Assembly: GCA_033977485.1 (NCBI GenBank)
Contig: CM066982.1
Span: forward strand, 37,860,218 to 37,924,217
Reading direction: 5' to 3'
Source: Hydrangea macrophylla
Taxonomy: Eukaryota > Streptophyta > Magnoliopsida > Cornales > Hydrangeaceae
DNA: 64,000 nucleotides
Shown: piece by piece, positions 1 to 9,284 of the stretch
Position numbering within the stretch: the stretch's first letter is position 1
Layout of the letters: each line of letters starts with the position of its first letter
Program-made: the position numbers and the translations under genes
The notes under the pieces: model-generated
Databases searched by the model: none
The model's input: only the letters and a program-made list of their open reading frames with translations
Told to the model about the DNA's origin: nothing

Positions 1-2393
1 AGTTGAAATGTGCTTGCTGTGAATAGTGGACAGACTGCATGTGTCACTTTGCAACATTATAATGGGAGGTCAAAAGTGCCTAGAAAAATGTGAGAAAAAT
101 CTGAGATCATTCTTATTGTGTCTAGAAAATAACCCAAAAAGACAAACATCAATAGCTATCACAGATTAAAAGAAAAAAATCAGAATGTACACATGACTCA
201 GAAACAAAAGCTGTACTGTTGACTGATTTTGTATGATTTTTCATAAATAAAAGAAAAGGTTTATGATAACCCATTATATACCAAAAGTTTCCTAAGACAC
301 CCAAGTTTTATAAAAAAAATAGAAAAGATATATGTACAGTGATGAAAATGTCCAGAATAAGTGCAAGAAGTTGGGTGAACATTCTGTGAGAACAGAGGCA
401 GATTATGAATATGAACTTCTCATATCCAAAACAAATACTTTTACATTTCTATAATTGATGAGAGAAATTAGGGACAAACTATGATGTATTAGTAAGGTTT
501 TCCAAGTGGTTTCATCATCATAACTTGAGTATTTAATTCAAAACAAATCTTTGAATCTGAACAGCTCACTGTTTTGGGTCATTGTTTTGGAGATTTTGGG
601 GAAAACAAAGTTTTGTTTCTTGAAACCAAATGAGAGGGTTTGAGAGGGGTTTTGAAATGGATGTTTTGAAAGCACATTTTCAACACTCAATAAGGATTAT
701 GACCACTTAGAATACCAACATCAAACTCATCATTAAGAATCTCCAAGATTGTTGGAGAGATTTATTTTATTTTTAGAGCATAACTTCAATACATTCCAAG
801 AATACCTTGGAAGTATTGAGGTTATGATCATCATCTATCAAACATGTTTTTGAGGTCAAGAGCTACTATCCATAAGGATTCACTCACCCCAAACTTCATG
901 TCATCACTTGGATGATGATGAACTAGTAAGTAAATAAAGAAAATAAAAAAGAAATGAGGTAAGAAGGGATGAACAATAAATAAACAAGCAAATATATGAT
1001 GATCAATAGATGATATTCATGAAGCATGAGACTTGTAGATTGGTGTTTCACTCATATGTATGGACACTAGACATGGAAGAAGCTTCCACTCTCTTGAATG
1101 CTCACTAAAATGGTGGTTGGGAGTATTGAATGTTGAAATAAATGGAAGTAATGAAGTAAAAAACAAAGTTAGAACTCACTTTTGTTTTGAAAATCAAAGA
1201 AGAATGCTTCTTTTCTCTCTACTCTAACCTTATCTCTACAACTTTCTCTCCCAAGCTTTTCAAAACTCACATTTGACTCCCCCAAAATGAGGAGTAATGG
1301 GGTGTTTATATAGGCCAACTTGGGGTGGTTTTGGGGTTTTAAAAGTGTTCCCATTGGTCCCAAACATCTGAAAACATAAAACTATGTCGTTTTGGTTTTT
1401 AATTAATCAAAATGGACCCCCACAAATAATTACAAAAATACACTGTTCTGGAGGAGAGTGCCGCGGCGGCACTGGGCCACTGCCGCGGCGGCAGTGGGCC
1501 AGTGCCGCGGCGGCACTGCTCCTCCCTTCGTCTGGATAATGCTGTTTAGGCCCCCCGATGTTCCGGTATTCGCGAAAAGGCCCTATTTCGTCCGAAATTC
1601 ACAGAAAATGCGTACGAACTCCAAATTGAGGTTGTGATATACCGTTGGAAAGGTAATGGAGTCTAATTTACATAAAAATAGTTCGGGGATAGGTCACTTT
1701 GAAAAAGTTTTGCGGTATTCGCGATAAAAGCCGATTTGATCGCCTTTTTCGCCTTTGGAAATTCATAATAAATTCGTTTTAAATCCAAAAATTATGTGCG
1801 ATATACCGTTGGAAAGCTATTGACCTCTAGTATCCATGAAAAATATTTGAAAATTGTTTCGGCACCCCGGTTCTGAAGTCAAATCCTGGTCAAACTGGTC
1901 AAACCTGGGATTCCCGGGAAGTTCTGGAAACCTCCGGGAGTTCCCGGGAGCTGGTGTTTTCGCTCGATTTTCTTCTGGAACTTGTTTTAACACTTTTCCC
2001 GTGATTTAAAATGATTTTGGTGAATTCGGACGATTTTGGTCAAACTTGGTCAAACTTGGTCAAACCTGGTCAAACCTGGTCAAACTTTGGTCAAACCGGT
2101 CAACGGGGACTTTCTGGGAGCTTCCGGGACTTCCGGGGGTCTCTGGGAGCCGACGATTTTATCTGATTTCTCTTTAAAACTCTTTTTATCGCTTTTCTTA
2201 TGACATAGTACGTTTTCGGAACTTTGGGACCAAATCTGGGAGTTTTCGGGCTTTTAGGGGCATTTTGGTCATCCTGAGCATTCTGAGAGATGGAGCTGAC
2301 TTCCGAGAGTCCTTTCGAGTCTTTTGCGATCATTGTGAACCACCAAGCTATGGGTCTCCTAAATCCGATAGCCGACAAAATGGGGTGTCTACA
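1..2393 (-). repeat. Left (3') LTR of element A, partial
   Basis: This copy matches 18093-20440 with few substitutions; about 920 bp of the LTR lie left of the window. It ends in GTGTCTACA, the near-complement of the other terminus TGTGGACAC. A TATA box on the minus strand is at 1305-1312. It is about 45 bp longer than the right copy, mainly because a 22-bp GC-rich unit occurs three times (1458, 1480, 1502) where the right LTR has one. A run of TCAAAC(C/T)TGG repeats near 2040-2100 also differs in number. Small frames inside it occur identically in both LTRs and are not credible genes. Confidence 0.95.
1458..1516. promoter_or_regulatory. Three-unit GC-rich palindrome-like array in the LTR
   Basis: GTGCCGCGGCGGCAC at 1458-1472, CTGCCGCGGCGGCAG at 1480-1494 and GTGCCGCGGCGGCAC at 1502-1516 repeat every 22 bp with TGGGCCA linkers. 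The arms are complementary around a CCGCGG core. The array lies upstream of the minus-strand TATA box, in U3. The same triplet stands in front of the antisense gene at 4697-4755. A regulatory role is inferred. Confidence 0.55.
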
Positions 2394-2412
2394 GTTTGCC
2401 CCTCTTTGGCAT
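2394..2412 (-). other. Polypurine tract of element A
   Basis: Read on the minus strand, AAAGAGGGGCAAAC stands directly before the 3' LTR terminus TGTAGACAC. This is the expected position and purine-rich composition of the plus-strand primer of an LTR retrotransposon. The same sequence borders the LTR of element B at 29914-29932. Confidence 0.85.
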
Positions 2413-2990
2413 GAACTTGTGAGGCAACGTATATCGCAAGCGAGTGCCAAAGCTTGGAAGAGACAAGACTTTTGGAGGCTGTAGATTTAGGATAAAAACG
2501 TTGCAAAAGATGCAAGGATGCAGAGGTTAGTGCTGGTCGTGCTCTATGTGAGCTGCCTACGTATCCCGAGGGGAATCAGACCAGGACGTAGTTCGGAGCT
2601 CAAAGGAATAAATCACACATGCACATACACAACAATCAGGCGGATGCTATGCAATAAGAGTGATACGAAATACATGGATGTGATGTGAATTGTGTCATGA
2701 GTCCTATCATGTCTAGTGTTATGACCCTAGTATGAGCCAGTGCTGCGGGGTGCGCCACTCCGAGTGGGCTGGTATTGTGCTAGTGTTTGCAACTGTGATG
2801 CGGTGGGTGACTCGGATAAGGACATCAAGGTTTAGAAGATTCTGGGTCTTGGGGAAAACTTCTGGAATTAGGGGAAGTGTGCTTTGCAAACAAATGTAAC
2901 TGAACGTGGGGTCCCAGAGGACAACAATTGACGGACACAGAAGTCCTGGATACCACGCGATAGATGAGGAAGTTCAAGATAGCCAATCGG
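2413..2990. other. Noncoding 3' UTR of element A
   Basis: No credible reading frame. It includes one copy of the CTACGTA...ACGTAG motif (2554-2594) that recurs at 9109-9150 and 9211-9252. The segment is conserved in element B (29914-30530), so it belongs to the family's 3' UTR. Confidence 0.7.
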
Positions 2991-2994
2991 AGAA

Positions 2995-3440
2995 GGGTTT
3001 CGTGATAACCGTTAAGCGAGAAAGCTCACAATGGCTGATGGGTAGGTGAGGGGGCTCATAATTTTTGACAAGGGAGTGAGGAAGCTCATGATAAGGGAAA
3101 AGCTCACGATTTTGTTTGCTGAAGAAGCTCATAATCTTTATTTGAGGAAGCTCATGATAACCGATGGGTAGGTGAGGGGGCTCACAATCTTAGACATAGG
3201 AGTAAGGAGGCTCACGATAAGTGAAAAAGCTCGTGATAAGTGAGAAAGCTCACGATTAGTGAGAAAGCTCACGAGTTTGGACAAAGGAGTGAGGCTCACA
3301 ATAAGTGAGAAAGCTCACGATTTTGGCTGAAGGAGTAAGGAAGCTCACGAAGAGTGAGAAAGCTCACGAATTTGAGGAAGCTCACGATAAGTGAGGAAGC
3401 TCACAATTTTAGACGAAGGTGTGAGGAAGCTTATAAGAAG
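2995..3440. repeat. Short-hairpin tandem array (GTGAG-loop-CTCAC)
   Basis: Degenerate units of about 50 bp contain GTGAGGAAGCTCAC and GTGAGAAAGCTCAC, each able to fold as a 5-bp stem with a 4-base loop. They alternate with GATTTTGGACAAAGGAGT-like spacers. The array is irregular here and more regular in element B (30540-31115). No coding potential. Confidence 0.85.
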
Positions 3441-3589
3441 TAAGAAGGCTCCTGATGATCAGTGGTCATGGATCCTTGAATTGTGAATAGACAGTGCTTA
3501 CCCTGGGAATCGGGGTGATTTGACTGGGGGTGATGTTTTGGCCGATTCTTCTAGAGAATCGGTTCGGACTTCTGTTATCTTCTGCTGGG

Positions 3590-4545
3590 GATGGTAGGGG
3601 ACTCTCTGAGAATCTCTCTTCTTGATCGGGAACCAGGACCCATCTCTGAATCTCTTACGGTTGATCAAATCTTTCGGCGCTCAATCCGAGAGAGCCGGTC
3701 AGGGCCTCCGGGAGCTAGTATTTGTCTGCTTTTTCCCTTGGGGGATGATGCAGGGTTCTCGGGGAATCTCTTTTCTTGATCGGGAACCAGGATCCGTCTC
3801 TGAACCTCTCACGATTGATCAAATCTGTCGGTGCTCATTCCAAGAGAGCCTGTCAGGGCCTCCGGGAGCTCGTATCTGTCTGCTTTTGTCCTCGGGGGAT
3901 GATGCAGGGTTCTCGGAGAATCTCTTTTCTTGATCAGGAACCAGGACCCATCTCTGAATCTCTTACGGTTGATCAAATCTTTCGGCGCTCAATCCGAGAG
4001 AGCCGGTCAGGGCCTCCGGGAGCTAGTATTTGTCTGCTTTTTCCCTTGGGGGATGATGCAGGGTTCTCGGGGAATCTCTTTTCTTGATCGGGAACCAGGA
4101 TCCGTCTCTGAACCTCTCACGATTGATCAAATCTGTCAGTGCTCATTCCAAGAGAGCCTGTCAGGGCCTCCGGGAGCTCGTATCTGTCTGCTTTTGTCCT
4201 CGGGGGATGATGCAGGGTTCTCGGAGAATCTCTTTTCTTGATCAGGAACCAGGACCCATCTCTGAATCTCTCACGGTTGATCAAATCTTTCGGCGCTCAA
4301 TCCAAGAGAGCCGGTCAGGGCCTCCGGGAGCTAGTATTTGTCTGCTTTTTCCCTTGGGGGATGATGCAGGATTCTCGGGGAATCTCTTTTCTTGATCATT
4401 TGGTGCATTAGCTAAAGAACCAGGATTCGTTACCAAAATTCTCGTGTTTGATCGAAATTTGCGACGGTTGTCCTGAAATGGCCGATTCGGATCTTCGGGA
4501 GCCGATTGTTTCCAGTTTTTGCCTGCTGGAGGTAGTTCTGACAAC
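3590..4545. repeat. 154-bp tandem repeat with 308-bp higher-order pattern
   Basis: About five units of 154 bp are recognised by the recurring GGTTCTCGGGGAATCTC, GAACCAGGA, GATCAAATCT and GGCCTCCGGGAGCT blocks. Two unit types alternate: one has TCTGTCGGTGCTCATTCC, the other TCTTTCGGCGCTCAATCC. The real period is therefore a 308-bp dimer. A diverged sixth unit continues to about 4545. The 103-codon frames through it come from the periodicity and are not genes. Tandem repeats in the 3' UTR are a known habit of this lineage and a known source of plant satellites. Confidence 0.93.
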
Positions 4546-4696
4546 TTTTAGTCTGCTTGGGGCAAAACCTCATAAATCTTGACTGGACTGGGCCAACGGG
4601 GCTGATCGGGGTCAAAAACGGGCTGAAAAAGGCCAAAACGGGTCAAAACGGGTCAAAACGGGGCAAAACGAAGCGAAGCGGGGCCCACGGGGAGCA

Positions 4697-4755
4697 GTGC
4701 CGCGGCGGCACTGGGCCACTGCCGCGGCGGCAGTTGGCCAGTGCCGCGGCGGCAC
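4697..4755 (+). promoter_or_regulatory. GC-rich motif triplet upstream of the antisense PMD gene
   Basis: Three copies at 4697, 4719 and 4741 with an exact 22-bp period have the same order (GTG..CAC, CTG..CAG, GTG..CAC) and linkers as the LTR array at 1458-1516. They lie about 220 bp before the ATG at 4979 and before an apparent 5' UTR intron (4876-4974). I infer a cis-regulatory element shared by the LTR and the cargo gene. Confidence 0.55.
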
Positions 4756-4978
4756 TGGGTGGCTGGACTCCATCTTCTTATATCTCGGGTTTTTGAGCTT
4801 TTGAAGCTCATTCTTGGCCATTTTGGGGTGTTTTTGAGGCCAAAATTCATCAAAACGCAGCTTGTGCGCGCTCAGGTGAGTAATCTTTCCCCGTAGTCGG
4901 ATTTTTGATTGGTGTTTTGGTTTGCCCAAATTTTCAAGAAGAAAGTTTGAATGTGACTTCCATTTTTCTTGTAGATCC

Positions 4979-7149
4979 ATGGCTTCGAGCTCAAGGAGAC
5001 CGTCTAAGAAGGCTAAGGGACGGATGAAGGCTGAAATGCAAACCCCGGACTTGATTCTACGGGACCCCCAACGCCATCTTTCGGCCGCGGCTCTAGCGAG
5101 CTTGGTATGTAAAACTTTCGACTTTTTAGGACCACTTTCATGTATTGTGCTAGTTTTGTGAGCCGTAGCGTGCACCTAGAGATCGTTAGAAGTTCGATTT
5201 GCGCTCAAATGTTGATTTTGTGAATTTTTGCTCTCGGGTTGTGAATAGTGATTTTGTGCATCTTTTGTCGTCTTTGTTGTGCCCAGGTGCCGGAAGTGGC
5301 CTTGAAAGGCCATGGTAGCCTTGCCCACGCCTTCTTGTGGTATACACAGCTTTCGCCCACCGTTAAGAGGATGGTTGATGATGCCGGGTTCGGAGGCTTC
5401 GTCCGTCTGGTTTCGAAAAGCAGTAATGATTTGGCCCATTTCTATGCCCTGGCTGAGAGGTGGTGGGATACCACCAATACTTTCCACCTGCCGTTCGGAG
5501 AGATGACAATGACGCCCTTTGACTTCTCCATGATTACGGGCTTGAGGGTCGGCGGGAAGCGCCTGATTATGGATTACTTTTACGAGATCGACCCGGAGGC
5601 GGTGGAGATGCTGATTGGGGCTGTTCCCCCTAACCTGGAGAGGCATTGGTTTCCTTGCGGCTGGCTTTACCGGGCCTATGGCAGAGGTAATCACAATCTG
5701 AACAATTCCCAACTTTTGAGGGTTTATCTTCTGTATGTCCTCGGGTGCTCAATCTTTGCGACAAGGAACGACCGGGTGAGCTTGAGGCTCCTTTCTTGCC
5801 TGGCGACCATTGATGAGATCCCCTCCTATAACTGGGGCGGTGCTGCCCTGGCCCATCTTTACAAGCATATGGGGGAGGTCTCTCGGGGCGATGTTAAATC
5901 CACTGGGGGATTCTGGCGAGCTTGGGAGGTACGTACTGTTTCTTCCTTTATTTTCCATCTCTTTGATTTCCATACTTGTTTAGATTTCTCCTTTGTCTGT
6001 GCAGCTTTGGAGTTTTGAATACTTGAAGATGCTGGCTCCTTCCCCGGCGGATGAATCAGGCGAGGATGAGGATGGCATGGCTCCTGTGCCTCTATTCCCA
6101 CGAGGTTTGAGATGGCGGAGGGACGTTGTTGGGGTGAAGAGTGGGGCCCATCGGATTGTTTTGCTTAGAAACTTCCTGACTGAGCTGACGGCCTCTGATA
6201 TTGATTGGACGCCTTGGGAGGGTGTCGCTTACGCCGCCCCAGAGGAGGTACAAGCAGTTAAATCTCTTACCTCTTGCCGCCTTCTGCTAGAGAGTACCGA
6301 TTGTAGGCAGTGGTTCCTTGGGGAACGGGTGTCTCGACAGGTGGTTGGTGGTTCCCGGTATCGCATTCCCCGTAATCCTCCTGTGATGGATGCTAGTGAC
6401 CTCTCCGGTGATGCTCTGTCGGCGGCCTTAGCCGGCACCGACGTCTGGGATCATTTCCTCTCTGAGACCGGGTATGAGGCTTACCGTGGCAGCTCCTTGA
6501 TGCCCAACTTCCCACTCCTGGAGGTGAGTTTCTTGTTATATTTTTTGCTTTTCATTCATTGCCTATGTTTTTGACTTGCCTTTAACTTATTCTGCGCCTA
6601 CAGCTTCGCGAGATGTATAGGAGACAGGCTCCTCAGGCTCCCGACCCTATCCCTCCTTGGGATTGGACCGTCAACGTTCTAGGCGCTGATGGCACTCCCC
6701 AAATGATGGAGGTGCCGCGAGTTACATGTGGGTACCCTACTCAGCCAGCGGGCGTCCTCAACGTTCCTTGGAGTTACGCTGAGGAGGGTCACGCCTTGGC
6801 GGCTAGCTTACGGTCCTTGGTCCTCACACGAGACCACCGGGTATGTCTCTAATTTTGCACTTTCTTAAGGTTATGAGGTTCTAACCCTGGATTTTACCCT
6901 TGACAGATGGACGGTATGCGGCAATTTGCCGCCAACCAGATGGCGTCCTTGGTAAGTCTCTGACTTGACTTTATTTTTGTACTTTTGTTATTCCCTTACT
7001 GATTGCCTTCATTTTATTTGTGTGTGCAGTATCGTGGAGGCGGGGCTGGCTCATCGAGGACTGGTCCAAGATGCAGAGGTGGTAGGAGGAGGCCGTCGCC
7101 GACATATACTCCGGGCGGTCCGACAGAGGACGAAGAAGAGGAAGACTGA
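4979..7149 (+). CDS. Plant mobile domain (PMD) protein, six exons, antisense to element A
   Basis: I assemble exons 4979-5104, 5287-5928, 6005-6523, 6604-6840, 6907-6951 and 7030-7149. Every intron is GT-AG and phase 0, and the joined frame gives 562 residues to TGA. A further 5' UTR intron (4876-4974) is likely. Residues about 95-132 read AERWWDTTNTFHLPFGEMT, then the GLRVGG block; YNWGGAALAHLYKH is near 223-236. These are hallmarks of the plant mobile domain (aminotransferase-like, MAIN/MAIL type). The splice between exons 2 and 3 completes the conserved W-rich segment (WRAWE + LWSFEYL), which supports the model. The C-terminus is Gly/Arg-rich, then acidic. Relatives act in silencing and genome stability; the role here is unknown. 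Because the gene is antisense to the element RNA, its introns are not removed during transposition. No frame damage is visible. Confidence 0.85.
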
Positions 7150-7483
7150 TGCCTCCCAAGCGGGCAATATTATTTTATTTTCTGTTTTCGATTGGGTTGT
7201 ACTGGGAATATGATTATTTGGACAGTGTAGGACAAAGTGTGGAACAATTTGTAACCTTTTGACAGAGTATTATGATGTTTTGCCTCCTAGGCCGGATATC
7301 TTCCGGTTTAGAGGCGCAGTTGTGTGCTTGTTTTAGCTGATATATGTACTCTGTGATTGTTGAATGCTACTGCGATGGGCAGTTTTGTGATGGTGAGTGC
7401 TTTTTGCCTTGCAGGTGGGATAGTCCGTGAAACGGGGAGGTGCTGCCGAAATTTCGAATTTTGCTAGGGCCGCGACTGAAAAC
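7150..7483 (+). other. Spacer between the two antisense genes
   Basis: No coding sequence found. It probably holds the 3' UTR of the PMD gene and the promoter or leader of the next gene. A splice acceptor (pyrimidine tract, GCAG at 7411-7414) suggests a 5' UTR intron for the downstream gene, but I cannot place its donor. Confidence 0.5.
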
Positions 7484-8482
7484 ATGGCTTTGTATGATCC
7501 CGCTCAACTCACAGCTTGGCTGACCATCACGGATGGCGTGGAGCGGATTAACCTCTTTAGCTACGGCTTGACCGAGCTATTCTCTCTTTGCCGGATGACC
7601 CTGAACACTGAGTTCTTGCGTGCTGCCATTGGTCACTGGGACCCGGTGAACCATGTCTTCAACTTCAATGGCCTGGAGATATGCCCCATGTTTGAGGAGT
7701 TCTGCGCTATTCTCGGCTATGATTCTGACTCTGATCTGATTCTCCCTTCTGCTGGTACCCTCAGTCCTACGCGAGGTTTGGCCGAATATCTGAATTGCTC
7801 CGTCACTATTTCCCGTCGGCTGATTCAAGGTGAGGCCCTTAATATTGCTTCTATTATTGCTCAGTATGCCAGTCCTGGGAATCCCAGCGTGTACGATGCC
7901 ACCCGCGGGGCTGCTTTGATATTGTGCATGACCTCCCACTTCTTATTCTCGAGTACCTCTGTTGACTTAGTGCATGTGTGCCTTGGGTTGAAGTTTAGCA
8001 AGAATCCCATGGCCATGGTTCTAGCTGAAACCTTGAATGGTTTGGACCATGCTTCTGATCAAGGGACTCTTCTTCTTTCTGGGGCGCCCTTGGTGTTACA
8101 GGCTTGGTTATACGAGCGCCTTCAGTTGTGGACGGGCCGCATACCACCAGTTTACTTTCGTCAGGCTGTGCTTTACTCTCACTATACTTTTGCCGATTGG
8201 GTGGGCATGATGGGTGCCTTATCTGAGACTGACATTTGCTGGGTTGTGAGGCGTTGGGGCCTTTACGCTATTACCACGAGCCTCAGGGGTCACCAGAGGG
8301 TGTGGTTGATGGGTCTGAGAGAGACTTCTTTCTATCATCCTCGCCGCTTGGCCAGACAGTATGGACAGGTTCAGGAGGTTCCCCGGGGGTTTACTGAGAG
8401 GGTCTTTGCTTCCAGGATCAGGGTTGCTACTATTGCTGCTTTTATTGACGGTTGGACTGACCGAGTAAAGGCCTACTTCTAA
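7484..8482 (+). CDS. DUF7745/PMD-like protein, antisense to element A
   Basis: A single uninterrupted exon encodes 332 residues from the first ATG. The frame is open further upstream but has only a GTG (7427) just after a splice acceptor. Residues 50-79 contain HWDPVNHVFNFNGLEICP followed by MFEEFCAILGY. This resembles the WDP..HVFRF...ELCPT.EE motif of the plant DUF7745 family, which often occurs in transposon-rich DNA. The rest is rich in hydrophobic helices; no catalytic motif or signal peptide is seen. It follows the PMD gene on the same strand with no stop or frameshift, which implies recent constraint. Family assignment is from memory of the motif; function is unknown. Confidence 0.65.
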   Translation: MALYDPAQLTAWLTITDGVERINLFSYGLTELFSLCRMTLNTEFLRAAIGHWDPVNHVFNFNGLEICPMFEEFCAILGYDSDSDLILPSAGTLSPTRGLAEYLNCSVTISRRLIQGEALNIASIIAQYASPGNPSVYDATRGAALILCMTSHFLFSSTSVDLVHVCLGLKFSKNPMAMVLAETLNGLDHASDQGTLLLSGAPLVLQAWLYERLQLWTGRIPPVYFRQAVLYSHYTFADWVGMMGALSETDICWVVRRWGLYAITTSLRGHQRVWLMGLRETSFYHPRRLARQYGQVQEVPRGFTERVFASRIRVATIAAFIDGWTDRVKAYF

Positions 8483-9284
8483 AGGCTTTTGAAGAAATAA
8501 AAAAAAGACCAGACCTGACTGATTCTGCTCATTCCTCCAAGTGTCTTTTGAACATGTGATTGCTTTTTTTTTTGAAAGACTTTTATTTCTTTGATTATTC
8601 CTGCTTATGTAATATTCAAAGTTTGTTTATCAGTGAACCTTGGTTACTTTGAGAACCTCTTTTTATGCTTTTAGCTTTCTGAAAAACCATTTTGTGACCT
8701 GGGTTTCAATTTAGTTGTTGCTTTTTGGTACTCACTTGGGCATGCTAGGGTGATTTAGAGGCAAACGAGGCGGGTGGCCGAAGTTTGCCCCTAGTTTGGG
8801 ATGTGCATGGTTGTGAGGCAAACGAGGTAGATGACCGACGTTTGCCCCTAGTTCGGAAGGGGTTCAGGCAAACGAGGCGAGTGGCCGAAGTTTGCCCCTA
8901 GTGTGGAGGGTGATATATGGGTCATGGTAAGGACCGCGACTTTATTTCTTACATGCTCATAATTTTTGCCTAGGCACCAAGGAGGTGGCCTAGCGAGCTA
9001 TTTTCTCTCTTTTGTTATTGCTCACCTTGGATTTAGCTCTAATTTTTGCCTAGGCGTCCTTTCGGATTTTCGACCTAGCGAGCCATCCTTCTTTTCTTTT
9101 TGAAAGTCTGCCTACGTACCCCCGAGCGGGGATCAGGTCCAACGTAGTTCGGGCCGGAGTTTTGAAGGAAAAGGTTATTTTTGTGGGTGGAGCGACCGAA
9201 CCGATGTGGTTGCCTACGTATCCCCGAGTGGGAATCAGGTCAAGCGTAGTTCAAGGCAAGGCTTGAAAGAAATGGTTATTTTTG
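8483..9284. other. Convergent intergenic segment rich in inverted repeats
   Basis: It lies between the 3' ends of the DUF7745-like gene and gag-pol. It holds three modules in which GGCAAAC is followed by GTTTGCCCCT (8783, 8840 and 8890 start the second arm). It also holds two copies of a CCTAGGC...CCTAGCGAGC module (about 8968-9003 and 9048-9085) and two copies of TGCCTACGTA...AACGTAGTTC (9109-9150, 9211-9252) enclosing a CCCCGAGCGGGG-type inner stem. On the element strand the first modules present GGGGCAAAC, the same string as the polypurine tract. Confidence 0.75.

Noticed and set aside
1169..1363. 64-residue frame on the minus strand, repeated exactly at 19261-19455
   Set aside because: It lies inside the two LTRs, so identity reflects LTR duplication; no domain and no conservation evidence.
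3591..4395. Series of overlapping 103-residue frames
   Set aside because: They are produced by the 154-bp tandem repeat and shift frame with each unit.
4612..5175. 187-residue minus-strand frame
   Set aside because: It is antisense to the PMD gene leader and first exon and has no recognisable motif.
7427..7483. GTG-initiated extension of the DUF7745-like gene
   Set aside because: A nuclear plant gene should start at ATG, and the extension begins just after a splice acceptor; I use the ATG at 7484.
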